A stretch of DNA of 64,000 bases from Norana najaformis. Taxonomy: Eukaryota; Annelida; Clitellata; Crassiclitellata; Hormogastridae. The stretch's first letter is position 1. Each line of letters begins with the position of its first letter. The DNA lies in NCBI GenBank assembly GCA_964023275.1, contig OZ029929.1:6363935-6427934 (forward strand), read 5' to 3'. A program made the position numbers and the translations under genes. Positions 1 to 10,765 of this stretch are shown here, piece after piece. Below the pieces are notes generated by a model. It worked only from the letters and a program-made list of their open reading frames with translations. It did no database searches and was not told the DNA's origin.

Positions 1-830
1 AAGTTGAGTAAAAATTGATTTTTGGCAAAGTGGCATTGATGCAAAACAAGTTAAAAAGATTGGGAAAGTGACATCTGTTGTTAAGTAGCAATGGTGTAAC
101 TGGGCTTATTCTGGTAAATATGGCATTTGGATTTTTATTTTAAATGGTTTCATTTTAACGAATACAGTGTGAAACCAAGCAGATGTCTTTGCTGAAAGAG
201 AAACTTTTATTTAATAAATATGGCATTTTCCAGTGGTTTTTCTACTTTTGGACTTCTGTTGTACAAAATGTGGTATTTAGTTGGTTTACTGATAACAAGT
301 TTTGATTAAAAAGATACAGAGTTCCTTTTGCGTTGATTGTATTGAATTTAGACGTTGGCCAAGGTGATCTGTAAAGTCGTCAGATTCTCGGAAGATCAGA
401 CAAGGCTTGTCTTAGAAAAAGAGGATGCACGGAGTTCGGTAAGGAGTGGCACTGAGGATTTTGTCAAATCAATTCCAGTCTAATCTAATGCTTTATATGG
501 TGCCAGTATCTAACCGAAAGGCATCAATGGATGTCTGCCTGTTTGTCTGTGTCTGTCTGTGCCTTACTTTATATATATAATATATATATGACTGAATCCA
601 TATATCAGTAAATATATATTGTATATGTATCAATGGAGTTAACATATATGCAAGCCTCTATTTATATATATATATTAAATAATTTGATTACTTATTTAAC
701 TAATTTAAGTGCTGAAAGTTCTGCATCACCAAGAACCTTGTGGTTGGCTTTAAATAAGTTATTGCATTGGAGAGTTATATCCCCGTGGTCTTGGCAGTAA
801 ATTCTTGACTTTTTTGCAGGCAAAATTTCT
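1..830. other. AT-rich non-coding DNA, no gene seen
   Basis: No ORF with a recognisable family and no splice-bounded coding exon. It contains TA-rich simple sequence around 570-680. It could be intron or 3' UTR of a gene lying upstream of the window. Confidence 0.5.
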
Positions 831-834
831 GGCA

Positions 835-1180
835 TAAGACTGAAATTTGTTGGTTCCTCTGCACTGGATAAATTTCTTCATCGTAATTCTTCACCGTCTG
901 TCTTACAGAGGTACCTTTTCGTCCCGTAAGAAAGGCTGTCAAGGCTGTTGAATTGATACCATTCTTACATCGCTTTGGAAAGAGCGCTTTGATGTCTTTG
1001 GTCCAACTACATCTTTATCAATTTCTCTTGCATGGGGGATCCTTCCTGTCTGTTTTTGCTCAAGCCATGGTTCATCCTCTGCTAAACAAACCTGCTTTTG
1101 ACCCTGTTGACTTGTTTTATTACAGACCTATGACAACTTTAAATTTTGTGTCTAAAGTTGCTCATTACAATGACATTTAA
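835..1180 (+). mobile_element. L2/CR1-like LINE remnant (RT N-terminal part)
   Basis: Translation around 1,060-1,160 gives PLLNKPAFDPVDLFYYRP followed by FVSKVAHYND. This matches the conserved 'PLLKKP..DP.D...YRPISNLSF.SK..E' block that precedes the reverse-transcriptase palm of L2/CR1-type LINEs, and the intact copy at 21-22.6 kb has the same block. Flanking sequence is frameshifted, so this is a dead fragment. Confidence 0.7.
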
Positions 1181-1189
1181 ATAATTGGC

Positions 1190-1600
1190 TTCCCTGTATT
1201 TATAATATATAATATGTAGCATAAATATTTTTATGAAATTATTTAATAACAAATATGCATAATTAGATATCAATGTATTTACGTTAAGAGATTCATAAAG
1301 GCACTCACTGGGTACTTTGCATTATATTACGTTATACCCATGAACACTTGCATATATATTTAGTTAAGGGTGTTTCATCTAGTATTTGTTGTGCTGTTAA
1401 ATCCCAGCAGTAGACAACCAACAGGTTGTGTTTCCATTGCATGGCAGGCACTTGCAACCCTCCTGTAGTGACAGAGTTATCCTTTGCATGTCACCCTCCT
1501 TTCGGAGGCAAACCCCGATGACCACAAACCCAAAAGTGCCTCCCTTTGGCTTACCGCTGGTGCTGTGTAAAATTCCCAGTTACATGGATATGTCTGTATA
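1190..1600. other. Non-coding, no gene seen
   Basis: AT-rich sequence with no supported coding, RNA or repeat feature. Confidence 0.4.
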
Positions 1601-1607
1601 CACTGTG

Positions 1608-1890
1608 CGGTATGGTGGTCTACCAGTAACACGTTTGGTCAATGATCACGCGGTTGCGGGTTCGACTCCGTGTAACGACCCTGTGCAGGTTGTTTGTGCA
1701 CACCGTGCCTCTATCACCAAGCAGTATAATTTAGTACTGGCATAATCTGGGATGTAAGCAGCAAGTCCTGCGATGCACTGGCCCCGGCCCCATGTCCAGG
1801 ACCTGGGATTCGTCCATTGCCGGCTCAAGGGCCAAGAAAAGGAGATGAGTGCTTCCCCTACACCACTTGTTTGATACAGGATACTTTACT
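1608..1890 (+). repeat. tRNA-derived SINE, family S2
   Basis: The head contains a tRNA-like B box (GGGTTCGACTCC near 1,659) with A-box-like sequence about 40 bases upstream. A conserved body follows (CAAGCAGTATAATTTAGTAC, then CCATTGCCGGCTCAAGGG) and the copy ends in a TTTACTTACT tail. The same unit occurs reversed at 54.85-55.14 kb and as a fragment near 47.1 kb, so it is a dispersed family. Pol III transcription is inferred from the boxes. Confidence 0.8.
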
Positions 1891-2119
1891 TACTGCTTTC
1901 AATAGCCTCTCAAAAGAATTATGTTACATTACATTCGGTGACATAGTTTCTATGCATGGCTATGGCCAGTAAAGCGCTTCTGATAGTCTTAAATGGTGTG
2001 GTATAAAAATTGTGCTTTTGATATTGTCTTAAATGGTACATTATCCTGTAAGACACGTTTGATCGTCTGTTAAAAGGCACAGTGTAAGTCTTGTTACGTT
2101 ACGTCCGGCATTCTAGGCC

Positions 2120-2400
2120 CTAAATGCTCTAACGCCGTCCTTTCAGAGACACTGCTCCTACCACCAGGGGGGCGCTGGGTCTGCTGCCGCCTTGCAGGTT
2201 GGCGTCCGTGCGCCATCGACGCGTCGGCTGGCTATACAGAAAAGCCCGCCACCTGTCAGTTTGTAAAAGCCCTTCTAATTGGATGCAGCCGATGTTGTGC
2301 ACTGTATTCCGATTGGTCAGTGAATGCTGCTTCTGGTAGACGACGTCTTTGCTGTTTGTGTTCATTGTCCTGCATGAGTTTCATCATCCCGTGTCTTGTT
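2120..2400. promoter_or_regulatory. GC-rich patch with CCAAT-type boxes (possible promoter)
   Basis: This patch is markedly richer in G, C and CpG than its AT-rich surroundings. It carries two ATTGG (inverted CCAAT) boxes near 2,280 and 2,310. No adjoining coding exon was recognised on either strand, so promoter status is only a guess; a GC-rich transposon fragment is the main alternative. Confidence 0.25.
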
Positions 2401-3770
2401 GTTTTTCAACTTTGTACTAAAAACCTTATTAATTTCACTGACTTATAGGTTCAGTTCTACATATTCTGTTATGCTGTTGTAGTTTTGCATATTTGTTTTT
2501 TGTACAACAGAGCACTCCTTAGTAGTCTGCTGTGAAAATTTGTGTGAATTTATTTCTTACTTTTGATTTATAGAAATTTGTTTATGATTTCTGGAAATGT
2601 AATTCCTTATACATTCCTATATGCAAGTTTATTTTAAGATACAGTATTCTAATATGCCAATTCATTTCTTTATATTTGTGCAATTTTTAAGCATTTATCT
2701 AGAGATTTATGTAGCACCTTTCAAAGAACCTACCTAAGGCACTTTTATGACCATGTAATTTTCTATAGTTTCTCACCAAAACAAATTTTTCAAAGAAATT
2801 GAAAATCATTTCCTTCAATTGGGTAGTTTGATTGATCTGGGTTGATTGGCTGATCCCGTAACCCCAACCCTATGTACTTAAAAGCTAGCAACCCACAATA
2901 CCTAGGAGTACGTACCACAGATATAAACCCTCATCATTCTTTCAAGTTGTGGCGATCTATTATATTTACAGAGTACCCAATATTTGTGCCTGGTTGCATT
3001 TCAAAGTGATATGACTTGCTCTTTTAAATTGCTTCCATTGTGTTTTTGCTTTTTCCCAGGCAGTTTGTACTGTATATTTTTACTGTTTTCTTTTCCACGG
3101 TTGTTGCTCACTGTCGAACGAATCCTTCCAAAAGTTGCATCAAATTTTTTTAGATTGCATGGTGTTGAGATGTGCTTTGCCTGATGCAGTTTTTGTGACA
3201 CTGTTTGTGTTTCTGTGCCTTTTGTTGCTTCCTTGCCTTTTGATGATTCAATTCCTCTGAGTGTCTGTGTTTGTCTGTGTTCCCATTTCTGTTTATCTCT
3301 TCATCTTTGCCTTGAAAACATGTATGTATATTTACTTATTATGTCACTTATAGTTGATCTTAATGTTTTGATGTGTAGTGAAAGTGTTTGCAGAAATAGT
3401 AACGATTATATAAACACTTCTTGTTCTATTTTTATTAAAGGTTAATATTTTGAGTAATAGTTTGCTAGGATTGATTATTACCCACAGTATTTCCATAACT
3501 CTTTTTACAGTTTTAATATTAATATTGCTCAAAGTCATAACATTTTAAAATCTAAATATATATGCCTGTTGATTTGTTTTTGCCTCACTGTGTGTTGTAG
3601 AGTAATTTACCAATTTTAAATTTAAAAAAATTTTTGTTCTGTATTGTGATGAGCCACAATGCAAACGTAAAGCAGTTGTAAATGCTGCTCTTGCTTTATG
3701 TTTAGTCATCTGCTGCCTTCTCAAGAATGATTTGCTAAGTTTGAGGTATATTGTGTGTGTGTTATTGGCA
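2400..3770. other. Non-coding, no gene seen
   Basis: AT-rich sequence with only short spurious ORFs. A LINE/SINE-like 3' tail in reverse orientation (GTAGCACCTTTCAAAG near 2,710) is the only recognisable item. Confidence 0.4.
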
Positions 3771-3776
3771 TGGTAA

Positions 3777-4172
3777 GGGCCCATCGATATATTACGTATG
3801 CAAAAAAATCGTATTTTTATGCCCCCCTACCCCCTGTTGCACCTCTTACATTTTGTGGACCCCCTCCCCATGCGTATGTACAACCAAGCTTCTCTAACCT
3901 CCGTTTACAAAAGTTAATTAGCTAAAGTCATTTATAAGACATTTATTTCACCACAGGCTACTATTTATTTTTGTTACATAGGATTAATACAGGAGGACAA
4001 CTATAGGATAATACAGTGTTATAAGTAGTCTAATTTCGACGTCACAATTAGAAATTTATCTTGCGTTCGTACACATTTTGTCGAGACCCACCCCCTCACC
4101 ATACGCACCTGTACGCAAAATTGCCTAAATCCGATCACCCCCTCATTGCGTATGTAATATATGGATGGGCGC
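3777..4172. mobile_element. Non-autonomous PIF/Harbinger-like MITE
   Basis: Terminal inverted repeats of about 27 bp at 3,777-3,803 and 4,146-4,172 match at 23 of 27 positions by eye, starting GGGCCCATC and GCGCCCATC. TAA flanks the element directly on both sides (3,774-3,776 and 4,173-4,175), which fits the 3-bp TWA target-site duplication of PIF/Harbinger transposons. The interior is non-coding and rich in C and G runs. The superfamily call is inferred from target site and termini. Confidence 0.75.
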
Positions 4173-4439
4173 TAAGGTAATGTAATAAAAATATGCATGT
4201 ATTAAGAGACTTAATATAGCATGTTTTAAGTAGCTTACCGAGGCCCCGTACATCACCATTTCAAACAAACTTTTAACCGACAACAGAACAAAGGCAGGAT
4301 CGTCAAGATCATCTTGTCTTAGATTAATATGCAACCTGCTGACAGGTGATAGGTAGACTGACTGCAGCAAAAGCTGTTTAGTGGAATTTCGATAGGAGGA
4401 AAAAGTTGGTGTGAAGTCCTGTATGAAGGAGCGAAGATA

Positions 4440-4740
4440 TTTCAATTTATGGCACAATCGTCTGTTCTGCATTTGGTATAGGAAGAAAGGCCACTTTCAA
4501 TGCAATATAATAAGGAGGAGACAAACGAACTGGATTGATCACATACTAAATTGAAGTTCTCTACTGAGGACAGTGATTGAAGGAAGAATTGAGGGAAATG
4601 AATGAAGAATTGAGGGAAAGAAAGTTCCAGGAAGGCCAAAGAATATGCTGTTGGATAAAGGAAGAAGATGGGGCTACAAAGAAGTTAAGGAAAGTCACGG
4701 AACAGAGAAGAGTGGAGTTGTTGGATTCTTGGACCTGACT
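4440..4740 (+). mobile_element. RTE-like LINE remnant, C-terminal tail
   Basis: A frame interrupted by stops reads SLLRTVIEGRIEG then GKKVPGRPKNMLLD. This resembles the 'LL.TVIEG.I.GKR.RGRPR..LLD' C-terminal segment found downstream of reverse transcriptase in RTE/BovB-like elements. It is decayed. Confidence 0.65.
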
Positions 4741-4779
4741 GAGGGCAGAATACTGAAGAGAAGAAGGTCTGTTCTTTAG

Positions 4780-4890
4780 GATGCTGAGTCTGTAACACAG
4801 TGATTGCAGGTTCGAGCTTGCTGAGCGGACTCCATGTGATGAGTAACGTACTTGTCTTATGCCTCGGATTCACTCACACTGCATGCGTAA
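4780..4890 (+). repeat. tRNA-like SINE head fragment (doubtful)
   Basis: GGTTCGAGCTTGC near 4,810 resembles a tRNA B box and follows an A-box-like stretch. No second copy was identified in the window. Confidence 0.25.
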
Positions 4891-4899
4891 CGAGTGCAG

Positions 4900-6720
4900 T
4901 AAATGAATAAATGGAGAAGCGTGACCTATGACCTTGTTGGTGCTCAAGACAATTAGGAGAGCAGTTGCACATATGGCTGAGGTCAAGTCCTAGATTTCCA
5001 GAGTACATGTTCAAGCCTTCTGTCAGGTGGTGCTGTTTGATGACCTTTGCATGCATTTGCTCAGCATCACTGAATGATTCCTGCCGGTAGTCATTAGTTA
5101 CTGGTGCTACATAAATGCAGATGTAATACACATGATGACAATAGTAGGCAAACCACTGTAAAATGAGATGCTAAGATTGAGTCACGTTTTGTTTACTGGT
5201 ATAAAATATGATGCTTGTTTTTCTTATCATGGCTATTGCTTATATTGTTTGTTTATAGATCTGATAGTGATTTTGTTTACATTTGCATTTTCTTGTTTTA
5301 GATTTTCAGTCCTGCTCATAGGTAGCCATGATGGTGAAGATTTCACAGCAGAAGCCTGCTAACTTAGATGACTGAAAATGCCTTTTGAAGTTTTTCGTTA
5401 CTAACATCTTTGCCTTTAACCTACACTCAGTGTTTGCAATGGATATTAACAGCATTGAAGTCTTCTTTGAAATGAGGTGGATTTCATCTGAAGTTTATGC
5501 TTGATCTCTTTTGAGTGCTGAGATAATCAATGCCTGGGTTACTCAGACCATATTGTTGGCTGACAAAGGCCACATTAGTGTATCTGTATGCTTATTAGCT
5601 GCTTGGAATGCCTGCGGCAGTATAACTTTGTTGGTAATAGTTGTTAAGAAATGTTAATGTATTTTTACCCCACTTGGCTGCTTAGGAAGCAGATGGCTCT
5701 GAAATTATGTTCCTGTTAGATGCTTAGAAAGCCGTTAGGCAGTGGTGTCTACATGTGACTGTGATTGTGAAAACCCTCACAAAGTCGGAAAAGTTAATTT
5801 GCAAGAAATGCATCAAAAGGCAAATAGGCATAAAATTTATTAAAATTAGTTCTTTGCTTATTTATGTCGCTTGTGGTGTTAGCTATCAAACTATAAGTCC
5901 TTGTGTCACATTTTACTGAGTGCTTTTATTTCGATTTTATTAGGATGCCTAGCAATAAAACTTAAACATATCCCTTGGTGCCCTAATTTGAAGTTGTGTG
6001 GCTCAATTATATTGCAAATGATAAAGTCATGTAAATATTCAACTTAGCAGTTTTTATGGAGATTTCATTGATGGCAGCCTCAGAGGTGTATCAATGCACT
6101 CAAAATTTTCCCTAGTCATAAACATTCATGATCCCTATGCACAGCGACTTAGGTCTGGTCATAGTTATGGTTAACTTTGACTTGCCAATTCTCCGATGTA
6201 GCTGCAGAGAGACCGACGCTTTTAAAAACTGTAACTGTTTACTGTTTGTGATGAAAAACAAGCAGTTTTAACCTGCTTATTCAGCAGTACCAGCCTAATC
6301 CAGCGCAGCATCAAAGCAAGTTTTGATTTTTTCCGACTTCATGTGGGTTTTCGCAGGCACAGTCTCAGATGGAGTGCTGAGAAAGCAGATGTAGGTGAAA
6401 CTCTGTTCCTCTTTGCCTCTTAGAAGCACTTGTTGGTGCAACTTTAAAGCATCTGGGTTGCTGCTTTTAAAGCTTCTGGGTTGTGTAACTGTTTTTATTG
6501 GCTGATTACAAAGCAATGCAGTTTTGTCTCCCTTGGTGGCCTAGAAAGCCAGTGTTAGGGCAACTGTTCACTTTTTGACTGCGAAGAAGAAAAATCAAAA
6601 GTGTACACTCTTCTGGTTCCATTGCAAAGCAGCCCTTTAGTGCGAATGTGTTACAGTTCACTGTGCTGATAAGACCTTGCAATGGAACTATGTCCTGCAA
6701 TTGCACAGTTGCATTGTAAA
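4900..6720. other. Non-coding, no gene seen
   Basis: No family-like ORF and no supported exon. The sequence is AT-rich, of UTR or intron character. Confidence 0.4.
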
Positions 6721-6729
6721 GAATAACAA

Positions 6730-7500
6730 TAACAGAATCTGAGAAGGAATTACAAACACTGGTTGAAAGATTAGACAGAGCAGGAAGGAAATATGGAATG
6801 CGGATTAACACGGATAAAACAAAGGTCATGACAACAGCAGAAACCAGGTGTCAGATCAGCATAGGTCAGGAAACAGTGGAGCAGGTGAATACTTTCATGT
6901 ACTTGGGCTCGAGGATCGACAGGGACAGCGATTGTGGAGCAGAGATAAGGGTACGACTTGCAAAGGGATATGCAATGGCTACAAATCTTAAAAAAATATG
7001 GAAAAGCCATGGCATATCACTGGTAACAAAGATGAGGCTCTTGATGACATTAGTATGGCCGGTGGCACTGTACGGATGTGAGAGTTGGACTTTGAGGAAG
7101 GAGGAAGAGAGGAGGATAGAAGCATTCGAGATGAAATGTCTAAGAATGATCATGCAAATATCGTGGATGGAAATGCGGTCAAATGAATGGGTACTGGAAG
7201 CGGCTGGAGTAGAGAGGAATCTTTTGAAGACAGTAAGGAAAAGGAAATTGATCTATTTTGGCCACATCATGAGGAAGGAGGGAACATGCATCGAGAAGGA
7301 GATAATACAGGGCACAATACCGGGAGGACGGAAAAGAGGAAGACCGAGAATAAACTGGTTGGGCAACATCAGGGCATGGACTGGGCTAACAATGGAGGAG
7401 ATGCTCAGGCTGGTGGAAGACAGAGGACACTGGAGGAACATTGTGCATGATGCGGCCGAATCTCGGAACGAGGAAGGCTGAGAACAGAACAGAACAGATT
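6730..7500 (+). mobile_element. RTE-like LINE, 5'-truncated 3' end with 227-codon ORF
   Basis: An open frame (6,798-7,481) begins INTDKTKVM, continues with YLGSRID and CESWTLRKEEERR, and ends with RKRGRPRINWLGNI and EDRGHWRNIVHDAAESR. These blocks are typical of the region C-terminal to reverse transcriptase in RTE/BovB-type endonuclease-reverse transcriptases. The catalytic RT core is missing, so the copy is 5'-truncated. It ends in a short tandem AACAG repeat just after the stop, as expected for a LINE 3' end. The absence of internal stops suggests a fairly young insertion. Confidence 0.85.
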
Positions 7501-7504
7501 GTAA

Positions 7505-8990
7505 AGAACCCAAGCAGAGTACTTAGAAAATTTAGACAAATGTTACTTTATTTCCATTGGCTGCAGAGACATATGGTGGCAGTGCAACTGCTTGCCTGCT
7601 GGCAGAAGAGGGTGGCAGCATCTCTAGAACTACTGACAGGTCAACCATGTCCCAGGTCTTTCCATAGGAAACTAATGACAGTGCATTTGTACTTTTTAGC
7701 CTGTTTAAAAAATCAATGATGGCATCTGAGACCTTGTTGATTCTGTAGAAGGTCAATAGCAGCGTAATTTTGCCTTCGTCATCACATTTTTCTTTATTGA
7801 GAATTATTTTGCTTTGTCTATTTGCCAAGTTTTATGATGAACAATGAAACTGGACTTGGCTGTTGAGAAGCGAAGTGCATGGCAGAGAACAGAGAAAGTG
7901 CATTATAGCTATGTAGAAGTGTACATTCTGCTCCGTAGTTTTGACATCATCAGTTTTCTGTGTGAGACAGTGACGGTTTTTGATCAACGTCTGTCTTGTA
8001 ATGCAAAGCCTCTTCCGAGACATTCGCTATGCCCCATTCTTTTGCAAGTCTTTGGCGTGTGGTTGGTTAATGCCAGCAACTGACGATAAAAAATATAAGA
8101 AATTAAAGATATTGGTCACTGAAAATTGTATTTATGATGCACTTCTAATATTGACCTTGTTGCATTCCATTTTACTCTGATTTTCTTCTCAAAACTGAAG
8201 AATCATTTCTTCCCACTGCCTTGCACCCTTAATTTCCCAGTTTCAACCAGCCATTTAGGTTTCATTTTGGCTTGCCTTGATCACCACATTGTGGTGCTAC
8301 AAAAATTATAGGATAATGCTGTGGCAGTTGTAGTTTAACTTTACTCACATATATAAGAATTTAGGTTTAAGATTTTGCTGCTATTGTATTTTGTGCCAGT
8401 GCACTTTGATGGAGGTTATTTTTTGGTATGCACTGTACAGAATACTTGTCAACAAATGGGTTTCTTGCTGCTGATAGATTATAGTTAATACGATTGTACA
8501 TTAATGTAAAGCTAATATTTATAATACTAAGGCTAAACTAGGCTTAATCTTGGATAGACTAGAAAAAGACAGATTAATAAACATATATTTTATTGTTTCT
8601 GCTTCTTGCAAAGCAGCGTAAGTTGGTTGTCAGTTTAATCGGTCTGCCTGTGTTTCAGGGGGTCCAGCTCTGAACTTTGTGTTTCAGAGGAACACCTGCT
8701 GTGCAGAAATATTTTGATTTTAACTATTGTTTGAAAATCTTGTATTTCTGCCATTTAAATTGTCTAATTTTTTATATTTCGATGTTAATTTGTAAATTTT
8801 AACTGTGATTCTGTTCCTTGTGAATGCCGTCCCTTGTGAAGCGATTCATGTTCGGTAAATTTTAATAAAGATTTGTTTAGACAGGAATTGTGGTTTGACT
8901 TGCATGTAATTGATACTGGTGCTGATGCTTAAGCCTCTTCGATCCGTAGGTAGGGAAGGTAATGTAAAACTAACGCCATACGTTGTGAAT
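7505..8990 (+). other. Non-coding, possible 3' UTR with poly(A) signal
   Basis: No coding feature. AATAAA at 8,864-8,869 is followed by T/G-rich sequence, a plausible polyadenylation site for a + strand transcript whose coding part lies outside the window or was not recognised. Confidence 0.35.
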
Positions 8991-9034
8991 ACTTAGAATT
9001 TCTCAGTTGTGCTTGAAGCATGCACTAGTTCACA

Positions 9035-9125
9035 TGGTCTCAGTGGCTTAGAATTTAGACTTTCCTCTGGCATCGGGAGTTGGATGTCCGTGCTGAGTCA
9101 TTTGAAGTAAGTTACTTACAGTGGG
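9035..9125 (+). repeat. tRNA-like SINE head
   Basis: The sequence GTCTCAGTGGCTTAG ... CATCGGGAGTTGGATGTCCG has tRNA A-box and B-box spacing with mutated boxes. It is probably an old tRNA-derived SINE head rather than a functional tRNA. Confidence 0.4.
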
Positions 9126-9349
9126 CCCTAAACTTTGGCTTTTGAAGTCCAATTATACTATTAAACAAGGATTTATGGATTGAAGGATTTAATTATTCAG
9201 TTGAATTAATGCAATAAATAATTAAAGTATTAGAAACAAACTAAAGCAAACCAAACAACTTAAATTTTAAACCATCATTTAGTTCCTGTATTGTGTAAAG
9301 GTATTATTACATATAAATCTTGTGTAGTAGCCTTGCAGACTGTCCATCA

Positions 9350-9850
9350 AATACGTATGGTTTATAGTATCCAGAGAAGGCGAGGGCTGTAGAGGATCAG
9401 AAATGAACTAGTGAGGAGTAAAATCTCTTTACCAACATGTAGATGATGGTATTTATTTGTGGCAGATGTAAGGTAAGGGCAGAGAAGTTGAGGATCATGA
9501 CAAGTGCATTTGTAAGTGCTGACTGAAAGATTTGGAGGTGTGAAGATAGGAATTGTACCAAGGATTGTTAGAGTGGGAATAGGATTTGGTAATAATAGGA
9601 GCGCGTTTCTCAAGAATCAGGGAAAGAGTGATGTAAGAAGAGAGAAGGTCATAAAGGGAGGATGGGGGATTTAAAACAATGTCTGAACAGGAGATTCTTA
9701 ATTGTATGAAGGCTTCAATGTTTATTGAACTAATGCAGCGAAAAGAATGCAATACGGGATCCGGATGTAGAGTTGGCTGAATGTTAAGGCATATGAAGAT
9801 AGGGTAATGAATGGATGGTGCATGGGTGACCAGCCACAACTCTAAATGTA
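9350..9850 (-). mobile_element. L2/CR1-like LINE remnant (endonuclease-RT linker)
   Basis: The reverse strand reads LILEKRAPIITKSYSHSNNP followed by WYNSYLHTSK. This corresponds to the 'LLDKHAP...T..V..R....PW....L...K' linker between endonuclease and reverse transcriptase of L2/CR1-type LINEs. About 110 codons stay open in this frame and the surrounding frames are broken. Confidence 0.7.
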
Positions 9851-9894
9851 GAACAGATATGTCAATATAGAATGGTTCCCAGGTGAAAAAGGCA

Positions 9895-9975
9895 ATGCTC
9901 CTATCAGTGATGTTGCCAGGGTCGAGTCCATACGGTCGCTATAGAAAAACATTTACATTTTACATTTACCTTACG
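9895..9975 (+). repeat. SINE family S1, 3' end only
   Basis: GGGTCGAGTCCATACGGTCG followed by CTATAGAAAAACATTTACATT matches the 3' end of the S1 SINE seen reversed at 10.28, 55.28, 57.43 and 63.74 kb. The tRNA-like head is absent. Confidence 0.7.
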
Positions 9976-10274
9976 AGGTGCTACTTACTTATTCTTTTTA
10001 GTTGGCGTAGGTGCGCATGTGCTGGCGCCGATGAATATTAAATAACATATGGTTAGCAATAAGAGTTATCATCCCACCCGTAACAACGCCCGTAACATGA
10101 CCAAACATGATCGTGGAAAGTTAATTTTTTTTATTGTATTCGTGTATTAAGTTGATTTTTGAGATCAAGGTGAATGACATTTGATTTACATTAATTATTT
10201 GCGTGAGCGGCTAGTGCACAGAATCGCGGAATGCCGAAGAAGCATTAGGTTATCGGGACCCACATTATGGACCC

Positions 10275-10530
10275 TGAACGGAGGGTAAATGTAAATGCTT
10301 TTCTGTAGCGACCCTATGGCCTCGACCCTGCTCATTTTTCAATGATTTTATCGGGTGAGATCATTCACCGCCGCTGCCCGTTTGAATCTACACCCGTACC
10401 GGCGCCACCGCATTTGAGGTCTCTATGTACGGGCCGTGCTAGCCCGAGATTAAAATCTCTTAAATGTAAACACAATCGGTATCCTCACGCACGGAGGCGC
10501 TTTGACGTACGCGTCAACCGATGTAGTTAA
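10275..10530 (-). repeat. tRNA-derived SINE, family S1
   Basis: Reversed S1 copy: TAGCGACC.TATGGCCTCGAC (3' end), then the GAGATCATTCACCGCCGCTG body, then a degraded head (ATCCTCACGCACGGAGGCGC). Better-preserved copies carry a tRNA-like B box, GGTTCGCGTCCC on the element strand. Confidence 0.8.
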
Positions 10531-10765
10531 TTAGGAGGCTAGCGATGACGCTTTGGAGTCTGCACGTAATGTAATACTTTACCAATTTTAAGATGTGATT
10601 ATCGCTGAAGTGCAGTATCTCAGTTATATTAGCACATTATTTTGTGTTTGTTTTGATGTAGTTGTTTGAGGCAGAAAATTTTTCTTTAAAATTAAATAAT
10701 AAATGCGTAATAAATTCAGCCTGTTTTCTGTTTTAGACTGAAGATCTTGCATGAACTTATGAGCA

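Noticed and set aside
9035..9125. Functional tRNA gene
   Set aside because: A/B-box-like spacing is present but the stems do not pair well and the boxes are mutated. The other tRNA-like heads in the window belong to SINEs.
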